Of a stretch of 64,000 nucleotides of DNA, positions 1-7,866 are shown in pieces (position 1 is the stretch's first letter; the number at the start of each line of letters is the position of its first letter). A program made the position numbers and the translations under genes. The notes under the pieces were generated by a model, which worked only from the letters and a program-made list of their open reading frames with translations, was not told the origin of the DNA and searched no databases. The DNA comes from CAIVAT01 sp037128705 (GTDB lineage Bacteria; Bacteroidota; Bacteroidia; Bacteroidales; FEN-979): the NCBI GenBank assembly GCA_037128705.1, contig JBAXVX010000010.1:1-64000 (forward strand), read 5' to 3'.

Positions 1-300
1 GAAAAAGCAAACGGCAATCGATTTATTGTAACCTCTGAAAAACCTCATGCTATCCAGGAAATTGCTCAAATTTTGAAATCAAATGGATATGATAAAGTGA
101 GCACTCAATTAGCCCCTACCTTTTTATTGAAATTCATTGCCAAATTCAATGATGAAATGAAGGGGATGCTGCCATTTGTAGGAAACACCATTGAAGCTGA
201 TGTAAGTAATACGATGAAAACATTTAGTTGGGAACCTATTCCGTTTGAAAAAACTGTTCTTGACACGGCAAAGTCTGTGAAACAAGCGATTGAGAAATAA
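1..300 (+). CDS. C-terminal part of an SDR-family NAD(P)-dependent reductase/epimerase
   Basis: The reading frame is open from base 1, so the 5' end lies outside the window; 99 residues are present. The piece resembles the C-terminal substrate-binding part of extended short-chain dehydrogenases of the dihydroflavonol-4-reductase type: a segment starting RFIVTSEKPH, a helix EIAQILKSNGY, then NTMKTFSWEPIPFEKTV and a final amphipathic helix. The Rossmann fold and YxxxK site are missing, so cofactor and substrate cannot be judged. No other gene follows it on this strand for 1.4 kb. Family assignment is by pattern only. Confidence 0.6.
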   Translation, partial: EKANGNRFIVTSEKPHAIQEIAQILKSNGYDKVSTQLAPTFLLKFIAKFNDEMKGMLPFVGNTIEADVSNTMKTFSWEPIPFEKTVLDTAKSVKQAIEK

Positions 301-470
301 ATTTGTTATCGCCGGTTCCCTTGGATATGTGGTGCGAATCGAATTTGCTTTCAACTATTACGGGAAGTTCAATTTGGGTTCACACCCGATTCAAACAGCA
401 AGTGTATTGCAATTTGACTAAATGCCAGAAATTCAAATGAGTGTGTGTGTGTGAAGTAAGATAAATGATG

Positions 471-500
471 AAAAAAAAAGAACCCCAAAAGTGGGGTTCT
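471..500 (-). terminator. Rho-independent terminator, minus strand
   Basis: Perfect 8-bp stem (479-486 with 493-500, AGAACCCC) around a 6-nt loop. Read on the minus strand it is followed by a run of nine T (471-479). No minus-strand gene ends directly upstream; the nearest candidate is the tRNA-like fragment at 557-578. It could also act weakly for the SDR gene on the plus strand. Confidence 0.6.
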
Positions 501-556
501 AAAGTGTTGATTATCAGTTTTGATTTTTGTAATCAATTGATAATCTGTAAATTATA

Positions 557-578
557 AGTGATCCGCCTGGGGCTTGGA
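557..578 (-). other. Possible remnant of a tRNA 3' end
   Basis: On the plus strand GTGATCCGCCTGGGGC resembles GTGATCAGCCTGGGAT at the 3' end of the intact tRNA-Lys (from 738), including the acceptor and part of the T arm. The T stem no longer pairs and the anticodon arm is absent. A minus-strand terminator follows at 471-500, as with the intact tRNA. It may be a decayed tandem tRNA; chance is possible. Confidence 0.25.
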
Positions 579-710
579 CACTTTCACTGTAACGCCTATG
601 TACCTAAGGTTTCCAGATGGTCAATTTTTCAATGTATCAGATTTGTGTATTCTTGAATTGTCAAAAACCCGGGAACATTTGCCATCACTTGAAGCATCTT
701 AAAAGGGCAT

Positions 711-736
711 AAAAAAAGGAGGCCGTTAAGCCTCCT
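711..736 (-). terminator. Rho-independent terminator after tRNA-Lys
   Basis: Perfect 7-bp stem (717-723 with 730-736, AGGAGGC/GCCTCCT), loop of 6, then seven T on the minus strand (711-717). It begins only 3 nt beyond the tRNA discriminator base, so it ends the tRNA-Lys transcript. Confidence 0.8.
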
Positions 737-739
737 GTG

Positions 740-812
740 TGATCAGCCTGGGATTCGAACCCAGGACCCCCGCCTTAAAAGGGCGATGCTCTACCGGCTG
801 AGCTAGCTAATC
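740..812 (-). tRNA. tRNA-Lys (anticodon TTT)
   Basis: A 73-nt cloverleaf on the minus strand. Acceptor stem GATTAGC pairs with GCTGATC (one T-G wobble), discriminator A; D arm GCTC...GAGC; anticodon loop CTTTTAA gives anticodon TTT for lysine; T arm CTGGG/CCCAG encloses TTCGAAT. CCA is not encoded. A terminator follows directly. Confidence 0.95.
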
Positions 813-887
813 AGCTTCTGAATTTGAGGGTGCAAAAGTACACGTTTTCTTTCAATATGCAAACAATAATTGATATTTTTCAACCTT

Positions 888-1508
888 TCAAAGATAGTTA
901 TCCAGGATTCCTTTCCCGTTCCTCATAATAATCATTTCATCTGAAGTGCAGTCAACTACGGTTGACGGAACATTCCCGCAATGCCCCGAATCGATGACGA
1001 TGTCGACCAGCTTATGGAACTTTTCATATATCAACTCGGGATCTGTCTGGTATTCAATTATCTCATCATCCGCGTGGATGGAGGTGGTCATGATCGGGTT
1101 CCCAAGTAATTCAACGATCTGGATTGGGACTTTGTGATCGGGGATACGGATGCCGACAGTTTTTTTCCTGCTTTGGAAAAAATGCGGGACTTCACTGTTG
1201 GCATTGAGGATAAAAGTGAAAGGTCCCGGCAGGGTCCGGCGCATCACTTTGTAGGTGTGGTTGGCAATCGGTTTGGTGTAGCTTGAAAGCTGACTGAGAT
1301 CATAACATACAAAGGAAAAATTCGCCTTCTCCCGTTTAATCCCTTTGATCTGCGCAATCCGGTCAACCGCCCTGATTTTAGTGATATCACACCCTAAACC
1401 ATATACGGTATCGGAGGGATAGATGATCACCCCGCCCTGGCGCAGACAATCCACAACAATTTTCAGTTGACGTTCACTTGGATTTTCGGGATGAATCTTT
1501 AGTAGCAT
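888..1508 (-). CDS. L-threonylcarbamoyladenylate synthase-like protein (YciO/Sua5 family)
   Basis: 206 residues, one YrdC-type domain. Family members make threonylcarbamoyl-AMP from threonine, bicarbonate and ATP for tRNA t6A37. Visible: GGVIIYPSDTVYGLGCDI near the N terminus with the family's KxR-type basic segment IKGIKREKAN, PGPFTFIL, VGIRIPDH, and STVVDCT near the C terminus. The classic TSxAN motif reads TTSIHADD, as in YciO rather than TsaC, so it is a YciO-type member; whether it is the cell's t6A enzyme cannot be told. The start ATG lies 8 nt after the SRP RNA and its T run, so it probably needs its own weak promoter or read-through. Confidence 0.85.
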   Translation of the reverse strand: MLLKIHPENPSERQLKIVVDCLRQGGVIIYPSDTVYGLGCDITKIRAVDRIAQIKGIKREKANFSFVCYDLSQLSSYTKPIANHTYKVMRRTLPGPFTFILNANSEVPHFFQSRKKTVGIRIPDHKVPIQIVELLGNPIMTTSIHADDEIIEYQTDPELIYEKFHKLVDIVIDSGHCGNVPSTVVDCTSDEMIIMRNGKGILDNYL

Positions 1509-1515
1509 AAAAAAT

Positions 1516-1612
1516 GGGTAAGCCCCTTATATCGCACCGCTCGACCATCGTACCCTTGCTTTCTTCCAAACCTGGGGGAGTTAGTTGGGAGCTGGTCGTA
1601 TAAGACTTACCC
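1516..1612 (-). ncRNA. ffs: Signal recognition particle RNA, small (4.5S-like) type
   Basis: On the minus strand the 97-nt segment folds into one long hairpin: GGGTAAG at the 5' end pairs with CTTACCC at the 3' end. The apex has the SRP signature CCAGGTTTGGAAGAAAGCA, i.e. the GGAA tetraloop with the asymmetric A/C-rich internal loop that binds Ffh. The 3' end is followed by ATTTTTT, a plausible terminator. A TAnnTTTG promoter lies just upstream. Confidence 0.88.
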
Positions 1613-1616
1613 GCTG

Positions 1617-1649
1617 CAAAATTACAAATTTTCCAGCCTCTTTTTACAA
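1617..1649 (-). promoter_or_regulatory. Bacteroidetes-type promoter for SRP RNA
   Basis: Minus strand: TAATTTTG (1617-1624) fits the TAnnTTTG -7 box and ends 4 nt before the SRP RNA 5' end. A TTG (1647-1649) lies 22 nt upstream as a -33 element. Confidence 0.55.
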
Positions 1650-1703
1650 GACGGTTGTTTTTTTTGTATGTTTGCCATGAATCAAACTTAAAACCCTTGT
1701 CCC

Positions 1704-2240
1704 ATGGAAGAAAAATCACGTTCCGTTTCATTAAACGGATTATTTTACGGATTGATCACAGGCGGCGCCATGATCGTTTTATCCCTTATTTTGTTCCTGT
1801 TGGATTTGTATATGAACAAAGCAGTCAGCTGGATCTCCTACCTGGTCGCCATCGGTGGAATGGTTTGGGGAACACTTGATTACCGGAAAAAATATTGCAA
1901 CGGATTTCTTACCTATGGACAGGCATTCAAGTCGGTCTTCATGATCGGACTTTTCGCAGGAATTCTCTCCTCGATATACCTGTATTTCTTTATTCAGTTT
2001 ATTCATCCCGGGTTTATCAATGAACTTTTAGATCAGGCCAGGGCCAACATACTTCTTTCAAATCCCAACATGACCGATGAACAGATTGAGCAGGCTGTTT
2101 CGATGTCATCCAAATTCATGTCACCGGTCATGATGGTAGTTTGGGGACTTGTTACCTACGCAGTAATGTCAGCCATTGCCGGTTTGATCATTGCCATTTT
2201 CCTGAAAAAGGAAGATCCTTCCCTTAAAAGCACCATATAA
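1704..2240 (+). CDS. DUF4199 family integral membrane protein
   Basis: 178 residues with four predicted membrane segments (about 13-35, 42-62, 77-100 and 142-168). The RKKYCNGFLTYGQAFKSVF stretch between the second and third segments and a soluble loop around residues 105-135 (MTDEQIEQAV) are typical of the Bacteroidetes DUF4199 family, whose function is unknown. It is followed after 10 nt by a GT2 gene, an order often seen in Bacteroidetes, so the two are probably co-transcribed and may work together at the membrane. Confidence 0.85.
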   Translation: MEEKSRSVSLNGLFYGLITGGAMIVLSLILFLLDLYMNKAVSWISYLVAIGGMVWGTLDYRKKYCNGFLTYGQAFKSVFMIGLFAGILSSIYLYFFIQFIHPGFINELLDQARANILLSNPNMTDEQIEQAVSMSSKFMSPVMMVVWGLVTYAVMSAIAGLIIAIFLKKEDPSLKSTI

Positions 2241-2250
2241 TCCAATCCGA

Positions 2251-3186
2251 ATGAATGTCTCTGTTGTAATCCCCCTTCTCAACGAAGAAGAATCCCTGCC
2301 CGAACTGGCCTCCTGGATCGAACGGGTTATGCTGGCAAATAACTTTACATATGAGATCATTTTTGTGGATGACGGTTCAAAGGATCATTCCTGGGATGTC
2401 ATTCAGGACCTTCAGCGGGAAAATAGCAGCATAAAGGGGATTAAGTTCAGACGTAATTACGGGAAAGCAGCGGCACTGAATATCGGTTTCTTGGAAGCTT
2501 CAGGAGATGTGGTATTTACCATGGATGCCGACCTGCAGGATAGCCCCGACGAGCTTCCTGAAATGTACAGGATGATCACGGAACAGGGTTTCGACCTTGT
2601 TTCAGGATGGAAGAAAAAGCGCCATGACCCTGTGTCCAAAACAATACCTACCAAATTTTATAACTGGTCGGCCCGGCGTATGTCTGGAATAAAACTGCAC
2701 GATTTTAACTGTGGTCTGAAGGCCTACCGCAATGCAGTGGTTAAAAGTATCGAGGTGTATGGTGACATGCACCGGTATATTCCTTTTCTGGCCAAATGGG
2801 CAGGTTTTTCAAAGATCGGCGAGAAGGTTGTCCATCACCAGAAGCGGAAATTCGGAAAAACAAAATACGGACTTGATCGCTTTTACAAAGGATACCTGGA
2901 CCTTCTTACAATCACCTTCACATCCAGGTTTGGTAAAAGACCCATGCATTTTTTCGGACTCTGGGGAAGCCTGATCTTTTTATCGGGATTCGTCATTGCA
3001 GGTTATCTGGCCTATGAGAAATTTTTCAACCAGGCTTTTAAAATGACTGAACGGCCTTTGTTTTTTTTCGGTATGCTGGCCATGATCGTTGGAACCCAAT
3101 TATTTGTTGCAGGTTTTCTGGGTGAACTAATTTCCCGGAGCTCTTCCGACAGGAACAGCTACCTGGTTGAAAAGATGATTGGTTGA
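2251..3186 (+). CDS. Glycosyltransferase family 2 (polyprenyl-phosphate sugar transferase type)
   Basis: 311 residues. N-terminal GT-A domain with VVIPLLNEEESLPEL, FVDDGSKD and the metal-binding DADLQD motif (residues 92-97); central FNCGLKAYR typical of DPM1/GtrB-like enzymes; two C-terminal membrane helices (about 232-252 and 268-292). Such enzymes move a sugar from a nucleotide donor to undecaprenyl phosphate on the cytoplasmic face. The acceptor and sugar cannot be read from sequence. It lies between the DUF4199 gene and the histidine kinase, 33 nt ahead of the latter. Confidence 0.85.
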   Translation: MNVSVVIPLLNEEESLPELASWIERVMLANNFTYEIIFVDDGSKDHSWDVIQDLQRENSSIKGIKFRRNYGKAAALNIGFLEASGDVVFTMDADLQDSPDELPEMYRMITEQGFDLVSGWKKKRHDPVSKTIPTKFYNWSARRMSGIKLHDFNCGLKAYRNAVVKSIEVYGDMHRYIPFLAKWAGFSKIGEKVVHHQKRKFGKTKYGLDRFYKGYLDLLTITFTSRFGKRPMHFFGLWGSLIFLSGFVIAGYLAYEKFFNQAFKMTERPLFFFGMLAMIVGTQLFVAGFLGELISRSSSDRNSYLVEKMIG

Positions 3187-3219
3187 GGAATTAATTAACT
3201 TCCATTTAGATTCAATGTC

Positions 3220-4401
3220 ATGGAGATCACGCGCAGGGTAGCTTTTCTTAAAACCGTTTCAATTTTTTCTGAATCACCCGACTCACTTCTAAGTCAGATC
3301 GCTGAAAACCTTATTGAAATGGAGGTTTCAGAAGGTGAACACATCGTGCTTAAAGGCGAGATGGGTGATGCCATGTACATCATTGTTGATGGCCGGGTCA
3401 AGGTGCATGATGAAGACTATATTTTCTCTGTGCTGAATAAGGGAGATGTCTTCGGAAAATATTACCTGCTTGACCGCAAGGAACGCTCAGCTACGGTTAC
3501 CGCGCTTTCACATACTTTTCTCTACCGTTTCAGCCAGGAATTATTCTATGCGGTTACTAAAAATGAGACCACCGTCATTACAGGTGTTTTAAGAGCCCTG
3601 GTGAGCCGTCTGCGCGACATGAACCTTGCTGAGGAACAACTGGCATCACAGAATCATGAGATTGTCAGACAGAAGGAGGAGCTTGAAAAACAAAAAAAGG
3701 AGCTGATCGAACTCAATGCGACCAAAGATAAATTTTTTTCCATCATTGCACACGACCTGCGAAGCCCGATCAGTACGCTGATATCCTTGTCTGAAATGCT
3801 CCGCACCGATATTGACCAGCTTACGGGTATTGAAACCCATGAAATCCTGTCCAGTTTACATAATCTCTCGCGCAATTATTTGAAACTGCTCGATAATCTG
3901 CTTCAGTGGGCGAGGATGCAGACCGGCAGGATGCAGGCAAACCCGGAAAAATTCGATCTTCACTGCGTAATTGATGAAGTTTTCCGTTTTTATAAAACTA
4001 CGGCCTTCGAAAAGCATGTCAACCTCATAAACCTTGTAACTGGCGAGATCATGGTCTTTGCTGATAAAAATATGATCAAGACCGTTTTAAGAAATCTGGT
4101 GTCAAATGCCCTGAAATATACAGCAATGGATGGGAATGTAGAATTGGATATCAGAATGTTGCCGGGTTTTGTTGAAGTGTTTGTTAAAGACAATGGCCTT
4201 GGGATGACCGATGACATGGTTGAAAAACTTTTCCGGCTCGACACCACCTTTTCAACGGTCGGGACTGCCAATGAAAAGGGAACAGGCCTGGGATTGATCC
4301 TGTGCAAGGAATTCGTTGAAAAGAACCATGGAACCATAATGGTCGAAAGTGAATATGGTTATGGTTCCACCTTCCGTTTTACCCTTCCACTGAGTGATTA
4401 A
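3220..4401 (+). CDS. Cyclic nucleotide-binding domain sensor histidine kinase
   Basis: 393 residues, no membrane segment. Domains: cNMP-binding/Crp-like jelly roll (about 10-125, with VLKGEMGDAMYIIVDG), a coiled coil (135-170, QKEELEKQKKELIEL), HisKA with H-box IIAHDLRSPIS (His178), and HATPase_c with N box NLVSNALKYT, G1 DNGLGM and G2 GTGLGL. It should autophosphorylate in response to a ligand bound in the cytosolic N-terminal domain. No response regulator is adjacent. A kinase of this form between two glycosyltransferases suggests control of envelope glycan synthesis, which is inference. Confidence 0.88.
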   Translation: MEITRRVAFLKTVSIFSESPDSLLSQIAENLIEMEVSEGEHIVLKGEMGDAMYIIVDGRVKVHDEDYIFSVLNKGDVFGKYYLLDRKERSATVTALSHTFLYRFSQELFYAVTKNETTVITGVLRALVSRLRDMNLAEEQLASQNHEIVRQKEELEKQKKELIELNATKDKFFSIIAHDLRSPISTLISLSEMLRTDIDQLTGIETHEILSSLHNLSRNYLKLLDNLLQWARMQTGRMQANPEKFDLHCVIDEVFRFYKTTAFEKHVNLINLVTGEIMVFADKNMIKTVLRNLVSNALKYTAMDGNVELDIRMLPGFVEVFVKDNGLGMTDDMVEKLFRLDTTFSTVGTANEKGTGLGLILCKEFVEKNHGTIMVESEYGYGSTFRFTLPLSD

Positions 4402-4405
4402 GGGT

Positions 4406-5545
4406 ATGACTTTGAACAGAAAAATTATACTCATCGGACCGGCGCACCCCTTAAGAGGAGGCCTGGCAACTTTCAATGAGAGGCTGATCCGTGAATACCG
4501 GGATAATGGCGAAGATGCCTCAATCTTCACCTTCAGTCTTCAGTACCCTTCGCTGCTTTTTCCCGGAAAAACACAGATCTCAGCAGAACCCGCGCCGGTT
4601 GATCTTCCTGTCAGCATCAAGGTAAACAGCATCAACCCTTTCAACTGGATAAAAGTAGGGTTGGAGCTTAGAAGGAAGAAACCGGATTTTGTGATTGTCA
4701 AATACTGGATGCCTTTCATGGCTCCCTGCTTTGGCACCATCTGCCGCATCATCAAAGGGAATAAACATACAAAGATCATTACCATCATCGACAACCTGAT
4801 TCCGCATGAAAAAAGGGCAGGGGACCGGCTTTTATCAGGTTATTGGATTGGCTCGGTAGACGGCTGTGTAGCCATGTCCAGGTCGGTACTGCATGACCTC
4901 GAAACATTTGATCCCGGAAAACCGAAATTGTATTGCCCGCACCCGTTGTACGACAATTTCGGGGCGCCGATCAGCAAAGAGGTTGCATTAAACCGACTGG
5001 GTTTGGACCCCTCTTTTCATTATATTCTATTTTTTGGCTTCATCCGTGACTATAAAGGACTTGATCTATTACTGAAAGCCTTTGCTGACAAGCATTTACA
5101 CGAGATGAAGATTAAACTGCTGGTTGCAGGTGAATTTTATTGTGATCCTAAGCCGTATCAGGAGATAATTTCCGGTCGTTCGCTTGAGGATCGGGTGATC
5201 ATGAGCAATGATTTTATTCCAGACAGCCGGGTCCTGAATTATTTCTGTGCTGCCGATCTGGTGGTCCAGCCATACAAAAGCGCGACCCAGAGCGGTGTAA
5301 CCCAGATCGCCTATCATTTCAATAAACCCATGATCATTACAGATGTCGGTGGTCTGGCTGAATTCGTTCCAAACGAAAAGGTCGGATATGTGGTAAATCC
5401 GGACCCTGGGGAAATTGCGGGTGCCATACTTCGTTTTTACCGCGAAAACAAAGAGGATGAATTTTCAGCAAATGCCGCCATTGAAAAGCAAAAATATTCC
5501 TGGGGGCGAATGGTTGAAGCCATTGACCTACTGCTGAACAGGTGA
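4406..5545 (+). CDS. Glycosyltransferase family 4
   Basis: About 379 residues with a GT-B fold. N-terminal GPAHPLRGGLATFNERL (glycine-rich nucleotide loop); C-terminal half with YILFFGFIRDYKGLDLLLKAF and the donor-binding region PYKSATQSGVTQIAYHFNKP, ending in VADVGG-like TDVGGLAEFV. The EX7E motif is altered: the first Glu position reads Gln (ATQSGVTQIA). I place the start at ATG 4406, 4 nt after the kinase stop; a GTG at 4394 would overlap the kinase. Substrate unknown. Confidence 0.8.
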   Translation: MTLNRKIILIGPAHPLRGGLATFNERLIREYRDNGEDASIFTFSLQYPSLLFPGKTQISAEPAPVDLPVSIKVNSINPFNWIKVGLELRRKKPDFVIVKYWMPFMAPCFGTICRIIKGNKHTKIITIIDNLIPHEKRAGDRLLSGYWIGSVDGCVAMSRSVLHDLETFDPGKPKLYCPHPLYDNFGAPISKEVALNRLGLDPSFHYILFFGFIRDYKGLDLLLKAFADKHLHEMKIKLLVAGEFYCDPKPYQEIISGRSLEDRVIMSNDFIPDSRVLNYFCAADLVVQPYKSATQSGVTQIAYHFNKPMIITDVGGLAEFVPNEKVGYVVNPDPGEIAGAILRFYRENKEDEFSANAAIEKQKYSWGRMVEAIDLLLNR

Positions 5546-5617
5546 TTTTTCATCTTCTTTTTCTCTCCTGTGAAAAAAAATGATCATCCTGATTTTACCC
5601 TGAAGTTCATAATCCAA

Positions 5618-5625
5618 TAAATTTG
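5618..5625 (+). promoter_or_regulatory. Possible promoter of the heptose operon
   Basis: TAAATTTG fits the TAnnTTTG -7 box, 37 nt ahead of the hddA start. No clear -33 TTG was found, so this is tentative. Confidence 0.35.
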
Positions 5626-5662
5626 CGGTACTTTCGTTAACTGATAAATACAACAAACGATC

Positions 5663-6685
5663 ATGATCATTCGCAGTAAAGCACCCCTGCGCCTGGGGTT
5701 GGCCGGTGGAGGCACCGATGTGGCTCCCTTTTCAGAACTTTATGGCGGGGCAATTCTCAATGCAACCATCAGCATGTATGCCTATGCCACGATCTTACCA
5801 AGGAATGACGGAAAGATTGTTTTAAATTCGCTGGATAAAAAGGAGATTTTTACGCTGGATGCAAAGGAGCAGTTAGCCATTGATGGAAACCTCGATCTGC
5901 ATAAAGGCATTTATAACAGGATTGTCCGCGACTTTTCTCACAAGCCACTCTCGTTTGAGTTGGCTACCTATGTTGATGCCCCCCCGGGTTCGGGGTTAGG
6001 AACGTCATCAACCTTGGTGGTGGCCATTGTCGGTGCTTTCGCCGAATGGCTCAACCTTCCGCTGGGTGATTATGATCTGGCCCACCTTGCCTATGAAATT
6101 GAGCGGTCCGATCTTGGAATGGCCGGAGGAAAGCAGGACCAGTACGCCGCAACGTTTGGAGGTGTGAATTTCATGGAGTTTTTTAAGGAGGATAAGGTTA
6201 TTGTGAATCCTTTGCGCATCCGGGAAAAGTATCTTGACGAATTGGCCCACAATCTCATTTTATATCATACCGAAACAAGCCGTTTATCGTCAAAAATAAT
6301 TGAACAACAGACTAAAAATGTGTTGGCAAAAAACGTGAAATCGCTCGAGGCCATGCACAAATTGAAGGATCAGGCTGTGATGATGAAAGAGGCAATTCTG
6401 ATGGGTGAGTTGGATAAAATTGGAGAAATTCTTGATTTCGGATGGCAATTTAAAAAGAACCTGGCCGAAGGGGTCAGCAATGCTTTTATTGATGAAATTT
6501 ATGAAACTGCCATGAAAAACGGGGCAACCGGTGGAAAAATCTCTGGCGCAGGCGGTGGAGGTTTTATGTTTTTTTATTGCCCGGAAAATAACCGTTCAAA
6601 GGTGATTGAGGCCTTGAATAAATTCGGAGGCCAAACCAAGCGGTATGAGTTTACATCAAAAGGACTGTCAACATGGACCATATGA
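5663..6685 (+). CDS. hddA: D-glycero-alpha-D-manno-heptose 7-phosphate kinase
   Basis: 340 residues, GHMP kinase superfamily. N-terminal RSKAPLRLGLAGGGTDVAPF, ATP-binding PPGSGLGTSSTLVVA (about 111-125) and C-terminal GGKISGAGGGGFMFF are all intact. HddA phosphorylates C1 of heptose 7-phosphate in the route to GDP-D-glycero-alpha-D-manno-heptose, a precursor for S-layer, capsule or O-antigen glycans. The assignment to heptose rather than fucose is strongly supported by gmhA, hddC and gmhB downstream. Its end overlaps the nitroreductase start by 13 nt. Confidence 0.88.
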   Translation: MIIRSKAPLRLGLAGGGTDVAPFSELYGGAILNATISMYAYATILPRNDGKIVLNSLDKKEIFTLDAKEQLAIDGNLDLHKGIYNRIVRDFSHKPLSFELATYVDAPPGSGLGTSSTLVVAIVGAFAEWLNLPLGDYDLAHLAYEIERSDLGMAGGKQDQYAATFGGVNFMEFFKEDKVIVNPLRIREKYLDELAHNLILYHTETSRLSSKIIEQQTKNVLAKNVKSLEAMHKLKDQAVMMKEAILMGELDKIGEILDFGWQFKKNLAEGVSNAFIDEIYETAMKNGATGGKISGAGGGGFMFFYCPENNRSKVIEALNKFGGQTKRYEFTSKGLSTWTI

Positions 6686-7206
6686 ACAATTTTTTGGAAC
6701 TGGCAAAAAGCAGGTACTCGGTCAGAAACTACCAGGAGAAGCCGGTGGAGGATCAGAAACTTCAGTATATCCTGGAATGCGGGAGGATTGCTCCATCCGC
6801 CGCAAATCTGCAGCCATGGCACATCATTGTCATCAGGGATCCGGAGTTGAGAAAAGAACTGGCGACAACCTATAACAGGTCGTGGTTTATCCAGGCTCCG
6901 GTGGTGCTCGTTATCTGCGGTGATCATCAGATAGGTTGGAAAAGGGCCGACGGGAAAGACCATACCGACATCGATGCGGCCATCATCGTTGATCATATGA
7001 CCTTAGCAGCGACTGAACAGGGACTGGGAACCTGCTGGATCTGTAATTTTGATGCCCGCAAATGTTCCGAAATATTGAAGCTTCCGACGAACATCGAACC
7101 CATTGTCTATCTCCCTTTGGGTTACCCTGCGGTAATTGACGACAATAACCAACGACATCTGAAGCGTAAAACAAAGAATGAGATCATTCATTACGAAAGT
7201 TTTTAA
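6673..7206 (+). CDS. Nitroreductase-family FMN oxidoreductase
   Basis: 177 residues. FMN-binding signature RYSVRNYQEKPV at residues 14-25, APSAANLQPWHIIVI (41-55), and AATEQGLGTCWICNF with the C-terminal PLGYPA. These match flavin-dependent nitroreductases that use NAD(P)H; the physiological substrate is unknown. The start ATG 6673 overlaps hddA by 13 nt (a second ATG at 6682 is possible), so it is translationally linked to the heptose pathway although no step there needs a flavoprotein. Confidence 0.85.
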   Translation: MDHMNNFLELAKSRYSVRNYQEKPVEDQKLQYILECGRIAPSAANLQPWHIIVIRDPELRKELATTYNRSWFIQAPVVLVICGDHQIGWKRADGKDHTDIDAAIIVDHMTLAATEQGLGTCWICNFDARKCSEILKLPTNIEPIVYLPLGYPAVIDDNNQRHLKRKTKNEIIHYESF

Positions 7207-7211
7207 CTTTG
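7204..7211 (+). promoter_or_regulatory. Possible internal promoter ahead of gmhA
   Basis: TAACTTTG fits the -7 consensus and starts inside the nitroreductase stop codon region, 74 nt before gmhA. No clear -33 TTG. Confidence 0.35.
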
Positions 7212-7285
7212 CCCCGATTCCGGGGACCAAATTTTCACTCTGAATCAATTTTTAATTTCGCTGTTTCACCTTTTACCAATATCCT

Positions 7286-7864
7286 ATGCAAATCATTGAA
7301 TCAATCAAAGAATCAATTGAAGTCAAGCAAAAATTGATTACCAATTCATATCTCATCAGCGAGATTCGCAAAGTTTCTGTTGCATGTACCACTGCATTTT
7401 CAAGGGGAAATAAAGTACTATTTTGTGGCAATGGGGGAAGTGCCGCTGATGCGCAGCATCTTGCAGCCGAACTCTCAGGCCGGTTCAACTACGACAGGCC
7501 TCCTCTGCCGTCGGAAGCATTGCATGTTAATACATCTTACCTTACGGCCGTGGCCAATGATTATTCCTATGATGAAGTGTATGCCCGGCTGCTCAGGGGA
7601 ATGGGAAAGGAAGGAGATGTGCTGATCGGCATATCCACATCGGGAAACTCAAAAAATATTATCAGGGCCTTTGAAACAGCGCGGGACTTACGGATCACCA
7701 CAGTGGCCTTGACAGGCGAAACCGGTGGTTTTTTGGCTGGTTTGAGTGATTTTATGATCAATATTCCTTCAAAGGATACTGCCCGCATCCAGGAGTCACA
7801 TATCATGGTTGGCCACATTATTTGTGAACAGATTGAATCGACATTATTCCCAAAAGAGGGCTGA
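7286..7864 (+). CDS. gmhA: Sedoheptulose 7-phosphate isomerase
   Basis: 192 residues, a single SIS domain, the usual length for GmhA. Visible: FCGNGGSAADAQHLAAELSG (47-66) with active-site residues, ISTSGNSKNIIRA (about 115-127), and ESHIMVGHIICEQIE with the zinc-binding His/Glu pattern near the C terminus. It converts sedoheptulose 7-phosphate to D-glycero-D-manno-heptose 7-phosphate, the first committed step. hddC follows 2 nt after the stop. Confidence 0.93.
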   Translation: MQIIESIKESIEVKQKLITNSYLISEIRKVSVACTTAFSRGNKVLFCGNGGSAADAQHLAAELSGRFNYDRPPLPSEALHVNTSYLTAVANDYSYDEVYARLLRGMGKEGDVLIGISTSGNSKNIIRAFETARDLRITTVALTGETGGFLAGLSDFMINIPSKDTARIQESHIMVGHIICEQIESTLFPKEG

Positions 7865-7866
7865 TT

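Larger units (their letters stand above)
301..739. other. Gene-poor spacer between the SDR gene and tRNA-Lys
   Basis: No convincing protein gene. A 39-codon open stretch without an ATG runs from about 302 to 421 and encodes FAFNYYGKFNLGSHPIQT; I do not recognise it. A short GT microsatellite lies at 441-453. The rest holds two hairpin terminators on the minus strand and a tRNA-like fragment, listed separately. Confidence 0.5.

Noticed and set aside
441..453. GT microsatellite as phase-variable tract
   Set aside because: It is short and not inside or just before any gene.
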